Positions 35,023 through 42,764 of a stretch of 64,000 nucleotides of DNA are shown here, one piece after another (positions within the stretch are counted from its first letter, which is position 1; each line of letters starts with the position of its first letter). The DNA is from CBDUXT01 sp965371245. Lineage in GTDB: Bacteria; Planctomycetota; Phycisphaerae; UBA1845. The stretch is taken from the NCBI GenBank assembly GCA_965371245.1, contig CBDUXT010000005.1, positions 47,029 to 111,028 on the forward strand, given 5' to 3'. The position numbers were made by a program, and so were the translations under genes. The notes beneath the pieces are model-generated. The model had not been told where the DNA came from and did no database searches. It saw only the letters and a list, made by a program, of their open reading frames with translations.

Positions 35023-36448
35023 ATGATGATGGCCCTCCGACAAACTACCTGCCCAGGGTGCGGGCTTGAGATGCCGAGCAGCTCGAAGGCCGTATATGAC
35101 GGGTACTACAACTGCTCTGCCGAGCGTGGGAGCGTATGCACCGAGGTCCTCGGCTCCGAGTTCGGGAACGCCTTGTTGTTCGGGCACGTCCATCAGTTTA
35201 CCGTGGACACGTACGCCGTGCAGCATGCCGAGGGTGCAAATGTCACGGGGTAGGGCACGAAAGCGATAAGACGGCCCATCGAGTAGCCGGGATTTGTGCC
35301 GGGAACCGCGGTCAAGCCAGAGGGCATGCCCGGCGTCCATAGTGGACTTTGGCACCGATGAGCAATAGCAGGGTCAGAGCTGTGAGGCCCCATGTGGAAA
35401 CGGCGGGGATCGCGGGGCCACCGACGACGAACAGATAAGCTCCGCCGGTGATCTCGCCATCGTGAGCCCGCAAGAGAACGCCTACGTCAATCACGGCCCC
35501 GATCGTCGGGTCTACCTCGTCGGCGTTGAGAAGGTCTGCCGGGTAAACCCCTGGCTCGGTCGGCAGAAGAACATCAAAGCTCCCGATGTGGAGTGATCCC
35601 TCGGCCGGCAGCCAGAGAAACAGCTCCGGACACAGGCACATCACGGGGTTGTCCGTCCACGGCACCGGGAGTTCGGCAAAACGGGGTTCGTAGACCACGG
35701 GTTCTGGGAAGATGGAGCTGAAATCGAAGGTGAACATCGGGCTCAGGGACAGCCGAGGGTCGCTGTCTTGGAAGTCGAACCGGATGCCGACCAAGGACAG
35801 GTCAGACGAAACATCGCTGTGCAGCCACACATCTACTGTCAGCGATTCTCCGCCCATGTAGGGACCGGGCTGGTTCGGGACAAGCTCAACGGCCACCTCG
35901 GCCTGGGCCACCGATGCGAGCGAGAGTACGACAAGTCCAACAGCGGCTCGTGCTGACATGGCCGTTGCCCCCAAGAAGAGTTGAACCGCCAGAAAGCCAC
36001 CTTGTATCCCAGGGGCATCGTGACGAGTCCGGGTGTAGATGTCAAGAGTCTCCCCGCCACCAGCCACCGTTCACGCAGTTCTGGAGGGCGTACTGACGGT
36101 GCTGGCATCTGCACTCTTGGTGTCGGGGGCGAGAAACGTCGGCTGGCGGATGGTCCGCAGCTGCTTCGTCGGCTCGCCTACGTCGTGAAGGTGTGGCCGC
36201 ACTTCTCGCCGCCTGAAGATACCGGGCCGCTGACCGTGTTCGATGTCGCGGTTTCAGGTTCTGTCGAAGGGCACGTGGAAACCGTCGAGGAATGGGCTCG
36301 TCAGGTGTGGAACGCGTGGTCGCCCTACCACGCCGACGTGGCCGGGGCTGGTCGAACGGTCTCTCAAGGTGGACTGACCGGGACTCTGGGGGTCATGCGA
36401 GGCCGTAGGGTGTCAGGCATGGACAGGGTGAGGCACGTTGGGACGTAA
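35023..36448 (+). pseudogene. DUF5946 gene, frameshifted and split by an insertion
   Basis: The N-terminal part (35023-35253) has the DUF5946 opening TCPGCGLEMPSSS, YDGYYNCSAERGS, HQFTVDTYAVQHAEG. It then shifts to another frame (GHESDKTAHRVAGICAGNRG, to about 35340). The C-terminal part reappears in a third frame at about 36105-36390: LLRRLAYVVKVWPHFSPPED, TGPLTVFDVAVSG, EEWARQVWNAWSPYHADVAG. The intervening ~770 nt hold the IPTL-CTERM gene on the opposite strand. The match to DUF5946 is from memory of the family. Together the pieces make one nearly full-length but dead gene. Confidence 0.65.
35312..35959 (-). CDS. exported protein with IPTL-CTERM-like sorting signal
   Basis: 215 aa from ATG 35957-35959 (MSARAAVGLVVLSLA). 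Signal peptide about 1-20, ending VAQAE. A beta-rich middle of the cohesin-like or secreted-metadata type spans about 22-170. The C-terminus is a sorting signal: IPAVSTWGLTALTLLLLIG, then basic residues (YGRR). This corresponds to IPTL-CTERM (IPTLSEWG + helix + Arg), recognised by exosortase-type enzymes. The five residues after GRR look like read-through into the disrupted DUF5946 gene. It fits the EpsI-like protein at 7959-8732. Confidence 0.75.
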   Translation of the reverse strand: MSARAAVGLVVLSLASVAQAEVAVELVPNQPGPYMGGESLTVDVWLHSDVSSDLSLVGIRFDFQDSDPRLSLSPMFTFDFSSIFPEPVVYEPRFAELPVPWTDNPVMCLCPELFLWLPAEGSLHIGSFDVLLPTEPGVYPADLLNADEVDPTIGAVIDVGVLLRAHDGEITGGAYLFVVGGPAIPAVSTWGLTALTLLLLIGAKVHYGRRACPLA

Positions 36449-36483
36449 GTGGGTCAGAGGGGTGGCGACCGACCCCAATTCCT

Positions 36484-36543
36484 TCCGTATCTTAGCCGTA
36501 TGTTTGCCGTATACTCGCCGTATGTTTGCCGTGTTACTGCCGT
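36484..36543. repeat. tandem 11-bp repeats (core GCCGT)
   Basis: GCCGT recurs exactly every 11 nt, starting at 36495, 36506, 36517, 36528 and 36539, with a weaker TCCGT at 36484. Two full units are identical over 10 nt (TGTTTGCCGT). The period matches one helical turn, so the cores lie on one face of the DNA. Could be a regulator-binding array or a minisatellite. Confidence 0.6.
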
Positions 36544-36604
36544 GTCCGTGGCATCTTTCGAGAGTCCAGAGCTGAAGCGGGGCTGGAGCGAGTCGTCGGT
36601 GGAT

Positions 36605-37312
36605 TCATCTAGCGTATGAACAAACGGTGTTCTGGTGTGGGTTCGGCAAGCAACGGCCGGCTGCTGAACGTGCCGACGCAAACATCCCGCTCACTCGTCC
36701 AGCCTTGGCCCGACTTTCCCTCGTTCGTCGTACCCAGCTGCTTGCTACGCCCGGCCGATTCCCGCCCGCCGGGGGCCAGCCCCGCATGGGCGCACACCTT
36801 CTTCTGAGATCCGAACCGACGGATGTCTCCCAGCTCGCTGACCACCACATCCACCGTCACGAACCCAACGCCGGGTAGCCCAAGCCCACACGCGTGAACA
36901 GGTCCACTCGGTCCGCGTTGTAGTCACTCAAGATTCGGCGCATTTTGTTTCGCACCGAGGTCAGTCGTCCACGGAGGTAGTGCCGATGGCGAACTAGTAC
37001 GCGGTGTGCCCGCTGCCGCGGCCCCGGCCGGTAGGCCTCCGGAATCATCTCCAGCGCCAAAAACTCCGCCAGTACCTGGGCAACGAGCTTGTCGCTCTTA
37101 CGGGTGCTCTCGGCGATGACCCGCAGCTTCTTGGGGTGGGCCAGCACCACACGATCCGCTCCGGCCGGCACCAATAGAATCTCTAGCGCACCAGCACGGT
37201 TCGCTCCGGGTCCACGACACAAAGGCTGATAGTCCTCTTGTGGAGGTCGATGCCGACAAGGTTCCTGGTTCGCTCCTTGGGTGGAAACTCGAGGAACCCA
37301 GGAACGATCCAA
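36605..37312 (-). pseudogene. degenerate IS110-family transposase
   Basis: The N-terminal DEDD-type catalytic start is visible near 37250 (RNLVGIDLHKRTISLCVVD), then a stop and a frameshift. The next block is KKLRVIAESTRKSDKLVAQV...NKMRRILSDYNADRVDLFT (about 37130-36895). An internal deletion of about 90-100 codons joins this directly, in a new frame, to the Transposase_20 block (VTVDVVVSELGDIRRF, QKKVCAHAGLAPG, 36860-36740). The remainder is out of frame. IS110 elements have no conserved long terminal repeats, so element ends cannot be placed. Clearly inactive. Confidence 0.75.
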
Positions 37313-37369
37313 GGGTGTACCAACTGCTCAAGGCGCCGTGAACCGGCTCGACCTCCTCCTTCATAGTTT

Positions 37370-37402
37370 CACCCTTCGCGAAAAGCGAAGGATGGGGCAC
37401 CC
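37370..37402. repeat. hairpin related to the end of family A
   Basis: CACCCTTCGCGAAAAGCGAAGGATGGGG... resembles the right third of the 125-nt family A elements (ACCCTTTGCTTTCGCAAAGGATGGG) and forms a short stem (CCTTCGC/GCGAAGG). It may be the surviving end of a third copy, next to the dead transposase. Confidence 0.45.
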
Positions 37403-37406
37403 ATGC

Positions 37407-37778
37407 ATGACGCTCGAAGAACTCAACACACTCGTTTCAGAGCTCGACCTATCGGAATTATCCGATGGTGAGATGGGAGAACTTCGGTACTGGCGGCCTC
37501 GGACTCTCGGCGAGTTGGTTTATAATTGGGGCTCTTCCGCAGAATCCGTGGGTCCTCCCGGAGGCGCTCGAGCCTCGGGGAGCCCATCCGCAGGCGGAGA
37601 ACCCGCTCAGATGGCGGTGAAAGCAACGCCTTCAAACTCGATGTCGGTTTCGGCCCACCTGTCGCAGAGGCAGATCGGCCCGAAAGGCCTCAAGAACCAG
37701 GTTTTTCGCCGTGCACGGCGCTCTCAAGCACCCACGAATTCTGCTGAGGAGGCGTCTTTCAAGGGGTTACGTCAGTAA
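37407..37778 (+). CDS. small hypothetical protein, probably a 3'-altered remnant
   Basis: 123 aa from ATG 37407. The first ~45 residues look genuinely coding (MTLEELNTLVSELDLSELSD, then ELRYWRPRTLGELVYNWG). The YWRPRTLGExxxN phrase recurs, to my recollection, in short planctomycete proteins that end soon after it. The remaining ~75 residues are Ser/Gly/Arg-rich and look like read-through of non-coding sequence. It is probably a real short gene whose own stop codon was lost. Confidence 0.4.
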   Translation: MTLEELNTLVSELDLSELSDGEMGELRYWRPRTLGELVYNWGSSAESVGPPGGARASGSPSAGGEPAQMAVKATPSNSMSVSAHLSQRQIGPKGLKNQVFRRARRSQAPTNSAEEASFKGLRQ

Positions 37779-37779
37779 C

Positions 37780-37802
37780 TTTTTGGGAGGAGAACCCAAA
37801 AA
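37780..37802. other. AT-rich hairpin between convergent genes
   Basis: TTTTTGGG and CCCAAAAA pair around a 7-nt loop. It lies between the convergent frames at 37407-37778 and 37984-39576. There is no T-run after the stem on either strand, so it is not a canonical terminator. Further on, a GC-rich hairpin (37936-37957, CCGCGCGGGC...GCCCGCGG) lies just beyond the stop of the carboxypeptidase gene. Confidence 0.35.
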
Positions 37803-37983
37803 AAAGGGCGCGTCGCGCGGAAGTTGTGTTGACTTCCTGTTTCCGTTAGGTGCCACATGCTCCGGTCGGTCGGCCTGATGGATCGGACTTCGGGCGGGTC
37901 TTGGACGATCCAAGGCGTTCCGGATAGCCGCAAGTCCGCGCGGGCTGAGGCCCGCGGCTCAGGACAACGAGATGGGGAGCGCG

Positions 37984-39576
37984 CTAGCGACCGCCCGAGG
38001 CGGGGGCGTCTTCGCGGGCCAGGGCGCGGCACATTCGCTCTTGAATCTCTTTGTACGGCGTGCTTGATCCCTTATAGCCGTTGAAGATCACCGCGAAGGC
38101 GTATCGCGGGGCGTCACCGCGCCCGACGTAGCCGGCCAGGGCGCGCACGCCGCGCATCGTGCCGGTCTTGGCAAACACGATTCCCGGCAAATCCTTGAGC
38201 CGACTTCGGAGCGAGCCGTCCACGCCCGCCACCGACAGGCTTTGGCGCATGGTGTCGGCGAACGGTTGCCCCGCGGACCACGCCAACAGCTCGGCCAAGT
38301 GACGCGCGGTGCAGCGGTTGTCCCGGCTCAAGCCGGAGCCGTCCGCCACGACCAGCCCATCGGTGTCGATGCGGGCGGTCCGCAGGAACCCATGAACGGC
38401 CCGGGCACCGGTGGTCCAGTTACCCTGCGGCTCCGACTGGCCGCTTCGCCTCGCCCATTCGTATCCGAGGCGCTTGAGCAGGCACTCGGCAAAGAGGTTC
38501 TGGCTGTTCTTGCCGATTCTCACGAGAACGTCGGCGAGTGGGGTTTTCGTGCGCGACAGAACGGTGACTGACTCGGGGAGCGCGCCCCCGGCAAGGCGGA
38601 CCCGCTCTCGCCGGATGGTCCCATCAATGGCCACTCCCTCGTTGGCAAGGGCGGTCCGGAGCGAATCGGCAAACAGCAGCCCGGGGTCGGGGAACGAGAC
38701 GGACCCGAAGGTCCACTTCTTGCGGCACTTTCCGCGGATACGGTACTCGAAGGAGTCGAACGGATGATGCACGACCGGATCCTTGCCGCTTCCGGTCTTG
38801 CAGCCGTTGACGATCCGTACCAGCGTTCCTTCCGGCACGACCGAGACCAGAACCGGTGCCCCATCCGTGGCACCAGGGCGAACGGTGATATCGACGCAGT
38901 TGTCGTTGAAGTTCAGTCCGCCCACCGGGGCCGCGTACCAGTTGTCCAGATCGCTCTGTTCCCAGGACGGGTGTACCCACTGGTCGTCAAAGATGGACTC
39001 GTCGATCACCAGGTCGCCGGCGATGGTGGTGAGGTTATGCGTCGTCAGGGCCCGTGCCCATCGCGAAAAGTGGGCCGTGATCGATTCGTCGCGCAGGCGG
39101 TGCAGTTTGCCGTCCCCGAAGCCGGGATCGCCGCCACCGACGATCACCAGATCGTCACCGCGCGTGCCCAGGACCGTCTCGAAGGAAAAGGAGAGACCCA
39201 GGTCGTTCAGCGCGGTGGCCATCACAAACAGCTTCATGGTGCTGGCCGGCACGAGCGGCTCATCCGCGCGGCGAGTAAAAATCGTTCGACCTTCGGCGAT
39301 GTCGATCACGCATACGCCTACTCGGGTCTTCGAATGCGGTATCGCGGCGAGGGCGGACGTGAGGCGTTGCTCCAACCCGGGCCCCGCCGACGCCTCGATG
39401 CAGGGAACCCAGGTGAGCGCGATGCCGAGCAAGGCAACGGCGAAGCGGTCGCGTTTCGAACGGCCTGCTGCGGTGGGCTTGAGGAGGTCGCTCCGCGCGT
39501 GGCGCTTCAACGAGCGAAGGTCTCCCCGGCGGTGATGTGGATCATGTCGGATCACGGTCGCGATGATAGGCAACAC
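37984..39576 (-). CDS. dacB: D-alanyl-D-alanine carboxypeptidase/endopeptidase, PBP4 type
   Basis: 530 aa as the open frame; a TTG at 39508-39510 would give a shorter N-terminus before the hydrophobic signal (FAVALLGIALTWVPCIEASA). Catalytic motifs of peptidase family S13: SxxK in PASTMKLFV, SxN in GKNSQNLFAECL, and KTG in FAKTGTMRGV. The large PBP4-type inserted domain lies between SxxK and SxN (DLVIDESIFDDQWVHPSWEQ). It trims or cleaves peptidoglycan cross-links in the periplasm, so the cell probably has peptidoglycan. Confidence 0.88.
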   Translation of the reverse strand: MLPIIATVIRHDPHHRRGDLRSLKRHARSDLLKPTAAGRSKRDRFAVALLGIALTWVPCIEASAGPGLEQRLTSALAAIPHSKTRVGVCVIDIAEGRTIFTRRADEPLVPASTMKLFVMATALNDLGLSFSFETVLGTRGDDLVIVGGGDPGFGDGKLHRLRDESITAHFSRWARALTTHNLTTIAGDLVIDESIFDDQWVHPSWEQSDLDNWYAAPVGGLNFNDNCVDITVRPGATDGAPVLVSVVPEGTLVRIVNGCKTGSGKDPVVHHPFDSFEYRIRGKCRKKWTFGSVSFPDPGLLFADSLRTALANEGVAIDGTIRRERVRLAGGALPESVTVLSRTKTPLADVLVRIGKNSQNLFAECLLKRLGYEWARRSGQSEPQGNWTTGARAVHGFLRTARIDTDGLVVADGSGLSRDNRCTARHLAELLAWSAGQPFADTMRQSLSVAGVDGSLRSRLKDLPGIVFAKTGTMRGVRALAGYVGRGDAPRYAFAVIFNGYKGSSTPYKEIQERMCRALAREDAPASGGR

Positions 39577-39639
39577 GCGGTTTCGATCAAGTCGAGGGGA
39601 GGCGCGTCCGTGACACTTTCAGTCAGGCGTGGACGTCGA

Positions 39640-39712
39640 GTCAGAGCCGCAGGCACGAGCCTGCGGACCCCGGCCGTCAGCACGTCACCGGGCTCGCGCC
39701 CGGTGCTCTGAC
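39640..39712. repeat. foldback element, family D
   Basis: 73 nt. The outer ends are GTCAGAGC and GCTCTGAC, with two internal hairpins (GCCGCAGGC-ACGA-GCCTGCGG and CACCGGGC-TCGC-GCCCGGTG). A half copy of the second hairpin is at 9816-9838. No coding capacity. Confidence 0.6.
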
Positions 39713-39767
39713 AATAGCTCGACGCCGTTGGTGTCACTCACTCGGTGCCACGGTTAGCGCGATCGCA

Positions 39768-39796
39768 TCGACAGCGCGCGGGGGGATGGGTATAGT
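39768..39796 (+). promoter_or_regulatory. probable sigma-70 promoter for oleC
   Basis: TCGACA (39768-39773), a 17-nt spacer and TATAGT (39791-39796): five of six matches to TTGACA and five of six to TATAAT. It sits 45 nt upstream of the oleC start, in the right orientation. Confidence 0.5.
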
Positions 39797-39840
39797 TCGC
39801 GGGGAAGTTCTGGAGGCGAGCACCCCGCAGAGAGCCGTCC

Positions 39841-41544
39841 TTGCCGTTGACCACCGACCAACCTGTTTCGTCGATTCCGCCGGCTACGCGCGAGGACCTG
39901 TTCAACATTGCATCGTACCTACCGCGTCGGGCGAGCGAGGCCCCGGATCGCCGGGCCGTGGTCGTGACCAGGTCGTGCGATCGCCGCGGCCGAGCGGTCT
40001 ACGACCACATCACCTTTGCACAGCTCGAAACCCTTTCGAACCGCTACGCCAATGGGTTGCGGTCGTTGGGGCTGTCGCGCGGGATGCGCGTGCTGCTCAT
40101 GGTTCGCCCCGGCTTCGAGTTCGTCGGGCTGTCGTTCGCCCTGTTCAAGATGGGCGTCGTGCCGGTGATGATTGATCCGGGCATGGGCATGCGGCGCTTG
40201 CTCGAATGCGTTCGCGGGGTCGATCTGCACGGGTTCATCGGGATCCCGCTGGCCCACGTGTTGCGCGTGCTTCGCCCGCGATCCTTTCGCAACCTGGAAC
40301 ACATCGTGACCGTGGGTCGTCGATGGGGTTGGGGTGGTGCGTCGCTGGCGGCGCTTGCACGACGGGGCAGGCCACACTTCAAGCCCGTCCCAACGCGTCG
40401 CGATGAGACGGCCGCCATCTTGTTCACCTCGGGCAGCACGGGTCCGGCCAAGGGCGTTGTCTACGAGCACGGCGTGTTCGGCGCACAGGTCGAGGCCATC
40501 CAGCAGCACTACGGCATCGAGCCCGGCGAGGTGGACCTTCCCGTCTTTCCGTTGTTCGCCCTGTTCAGCGCCGCGATGGGGATGACCTCCGTGATTGCCG
40601 ACATGGACCCGTCGCATCCCGCACGGGTTGATCCTGTCAAGATTGTCGCGGCGGTGAGCGACCAGAAGATCACGACCACGTTCGGCTCGCCGGCCGTGTG
40701 GAACCCGGTGGCGACTCACTGTATGGAGCAAGGCGTTACGCTGGGTAGCATGCGGCGCGTGCTGATCGCCGGCGCTCCAGTGCCATACCATGTCATTGAG
40801 AAGCTGCATCGCGTCTTGCCGCCGGGCGGGGAGGTGTACACGCCGTATGGGGCCACTGAATCGCTTCCGGTCGCTTCGATCGGCGGGCGCGAGGTGTTGT
40901 CCGGGTGCAGCGATCGGACTCGCCGCGGCGCCGGGTTTTGCGTGGGCAAGCCCGTTCCTGGAACTGATCTGCGACTGATCCGAATTGCTGACGAGGCGAT
41001 CCCGGCGTGGTCCGATGAACTGGAAGTCGGCGACGGCGAAATCGGTGAAATCGTGGTCAGCGGCGAGGTGGTGACCAAGGAGTACTTCGGCCTCGAGAAA
41101 GCCACGGCCATGTCGAAGATTCGCGATGGAGAGCGGATCTGGCATCGCATCGGCGACGTTGGCTACCTCGATAAAGAGGGCCGCATCTGGTTCTGCGGCC
41201 GGAAGGCACATCGCGTTACGACGAGCCACGGGGTGTTGTTTTCCGTTCGATGTGAGGCGATCTTCAACGAGCACGGCGACGTCGCGCGCTCCGCGCTGGT
41301 CGGCATAGGGGAGCCGGGAAACACGAGCGCGGTGATCGTGATCGAGCCGGAACGGGGGCGGTTCCCGCGCGGATCGCGCGTCGGGGGCTTACGGGCAGAA
41401 TTACTGGCGCTGGGGGCGGGCAACGAGCTGACGCGCGACATCCGACACGTGCTGTTCCACCCGTCCCTTCCCGTCGATGTCCGACACAACGCGAAGATCA
41501 ACCGAGAGGCATTGGCAGCCTGGGCCGTGAGACGGATTCGGTGA
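39841..41544 (+). CDS. oleC: OleC-type AMP-dependent ligase (beta-lactone synthetase family)
   Basis: 567 aa from TTG 39841. ANL-superfamily ligase: P-loop AILFTSGSTGPAKGVVYEH, A5 YTPYGATESLPVAS, A7 RIGDVGYLDKEGRIWF, A10 Lys in HNAKINREAL. OleC-specific blocks are MIDPGMGMRRLLECV, FIGIPLAHVLRVLRP and TVGRRWGWGG. OleC turns the beta-hydroxy acid made by OleA/OleD into a beta-lactone, which OleB decarboxylates to a long-chain cis-olefin. It is followed by oleD with a GTGA overlap (4 nt). oleA and oleB are not here and would have to be elsewhere. Confidence 0.88.
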   Translation: MPLTTDQPVSSIPPATREDLFNIASYLPRRASEAPDRRAVVVTRSCDRRGRAVYDHITFAQLETLSNRYANGLRSLGLSRGMRVLLMVRPGFEFVGLSFALFKMGVVPVMIDPGMGMRRLLECVRGVDLHGFIGIPLAHVLRVLRPRSFRNLEHIVTVGRRWGWGGASLAALARRGRPHFKPVPTRRDETAAILFTSGSTGPAKGVVYEHGVFGAQVEAIQQHYGIEPGEVDLPVFPLFALFSAAMGMTSVIADMDPSHPARVDPVKIVAAVSDQKITTTFGSPAVWNPVATHCMEQGVTLGSMRRVLIAGAPVPYHVIEKLHRVLPPGGEVYTPYGATESLPVASIGGREVLSGCSDRTRRGAGFCVGKPVPGTDLRLIRIADEAIPAWSDELEVGDGEIGEIVVSGEVVTKEYFGLEKATAMSKIRDGERIWHRIGDVGYLDKEGRIWFCGRKAHRVTTSHGVLFSVRCEAIFNEHGDVARSALVGIGEPGNTSAVIVIEPERGRFPRGSRVGGLRAELLALGAGNELTRDIRHVLFHPSLPVDVRHNAKINREALAAWAVRRIR

Positions 41545-42524
41545 AGGCGCTCGTGACAGGTGGCGGCGGGTTCCTCGGAACTCGTTTGGCGCGGGTGCTT
41601 CACGAGCGAGGCGACGATGTGCTTGTCTTGGGCCGCCGCCGATATCCACACCACGAGCAAGCAGGAATTGCAACGGTTCAGGCCGACATCACCGACGCGG
41701 CGGCGGTCGGGCGGGCCTGCGAGGGGATGGACGCCGTCTTTCACGTTGCCGCCCTGGCCGGGATATGGGGAAAACGCCGAGCGTTCCGGGAAACGAACGT
41801 CGTCGGAACATGGAACGTGATCGCCGCCTGTCGCCGCGCATCGGTTGGGCGACTCGTTTTCACCAGCTCGCCGAGCGTGGTGTTTGGATCGGGCGATCTT
41901 TGCGGCATCGACGAATCCGCGCCCTATCCGACCAAGTATCTGGCTCATTACCCGGCCACCAAAGCTGAAGCGGAGAAAGCCGTCCTGGCCGCTAACGACG
42001 GAGCATTGGCGACCGTAGCGCTCCGCCCGCATCTGATCTGGGGTCCCGGCGACCCGCATCTGATCCCCCGGGTGATTGAGCGAGCGCGTCAGGGGCGGCT
42101 CGTTCAGGTTGGCGACGGCACGAACCTGGCCGACATCACCTACATCGACAACGCCGCGGACGCCCACGTTCTTGCGTGCGACGCGCTATCGATCGGCGCC
42201 CCGTGCTCGGGCCGCGCCTACTTCATCAGCCAGGGCGAGCCGGTCGCGCTTTGGCCTTGGCTTGCGAAGATTCTTGAGGCTGTGGGGGCGCCGGCCGTCT
42301 GTCGGACTGTCTCGTTTCGCACTGCGTTCACGGTGGGCGGGGTCTTCGAGGTGTTCTATCGAGCGATGGGGATAGCCAGCGAGCCGAGGATGACGAGGTT
42401 TCTTGCATCCCAGCTTGCCAAGTCGCACTATTTTGACATTTCCGCGGCACGTAGAGATTTTGGCTACGAGCCTGGCGTGTCCATCGGCGAGGGCGTTGAG
42501 CGGTTGGTCGAGTCGCTTGGCTAG
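41541..42524 (+). CDS. oleD: OleD-type NAD(P)H-dependent beta-ketoacid reductase
   Basis: 327 aa from GTG 41541, overlapping oleC by 4 nt. Extended SDR of the 3-beta-HSD kind: KALVTGGGGFLGTRLARVL, GMDAVFHVAALAGIWG, TSSPSVVFGSGDL, catalytic HYPATKAEAE (YxxxK), LRPHLIWGPGDPHLIPR, and C-terminal AYFISQGEPVALWPWL. These blocks are those of OleD, which reduces the 2-alkyl-3-ketoacid from OleA to the hydroxy acid used by OleC. Coupling with oleC supports the assignment. A shared sterol-dehydrogenase-like family makes other ketone substrates possible. Confidence 0.87.
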   Translation: MKALVTGGGGFLGTRLARVLHERGDDVLVLGRRRYPHHEQAGIATVQADITDAAAVGRACEGMDAVFHVAALAGIWGKRRAFRETNVVGTWNVIAACRRASVGRLVFTSSPSVVFGSGDLCGIDESAPYPTKYLAHYPATKAEAEKAVLAANDGALATVALRPHLIWGPGDPHLIPRVIERARQGRLVQVGDGTNLADITYIDNAADAHVLACDALSIGAPCSGRAYFISQGEPVALWPWLAKILEAVGAPAVCRTVSFRTAFTVGGVFEVFYRAMGIASEPRMTRFLASQLAKSHYFDISAARRDFGYEPGVSIGEGVERLVESLG

Positions 42525-42550
42525 CGCGGAGTGCCCGCCCGTCGGAACAG

Positions 42551-42629
42551 GAGTGGCATAGAAACGCTTGCGTTGCCATTTGCCTAGGCCCAGGCATCGC
42601 ATGCCCACGCAAGCGTGGGCATGGCACCC
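42551..42629. repeat. foldback element, family B (copy 2)
   Basis: Two arms of about 30 nt pair across the element: the left arm GTGGCATAGAAACGCTTGCG and the right arm, on the other strand, GTGCCATGCCCACGCTTGCG. The right arm contains its own perfect hairpin TGCCCACGC-AA-GCGTGGGCA. It lies between oleD and the ketosynthase operon. Confidence 0.6.
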
Positions 42630-42764
42630 CCCTGATGATGCGTCCAGAAGCCTCGGAACGCCATAACGGCGGGTCCATTCCACCAGGGAATGATTCTGTT
42701 AAGATTCCACCCGTCATCGGTCCGCGGTTGGCGGGGACCGGCGCAGCCGATGGAAGCAGAGCGA

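Noticed and set aside
35981..36448. 155-codon frame as an intact gene
   Set aside because: Only the later part resembles a protein family (DUF5946 C-terminus); the first ~40 codons are antisense to the signal-peptide end of the CTERM gene, so it is part of a pseudogene.
36484..36543. 11-bp repeats as a CRISPR or attachment site
   Set aside because: The period is far too short for CRISPR and no integrase or cas gene is present.
37780..37802. TTTTTGGG/CCCAAAAA hairpin as a rho-independent terminator
   Set aside because: The T-run precedes rather than follows the stem on either strand, and the stem is AT-rich.
39919..41274. 451-codon open frame antisense to oleC
   Set aside because: Same reason: long antisense frames are expected at this GC content, and oleC motifs are complete on the plus strand.
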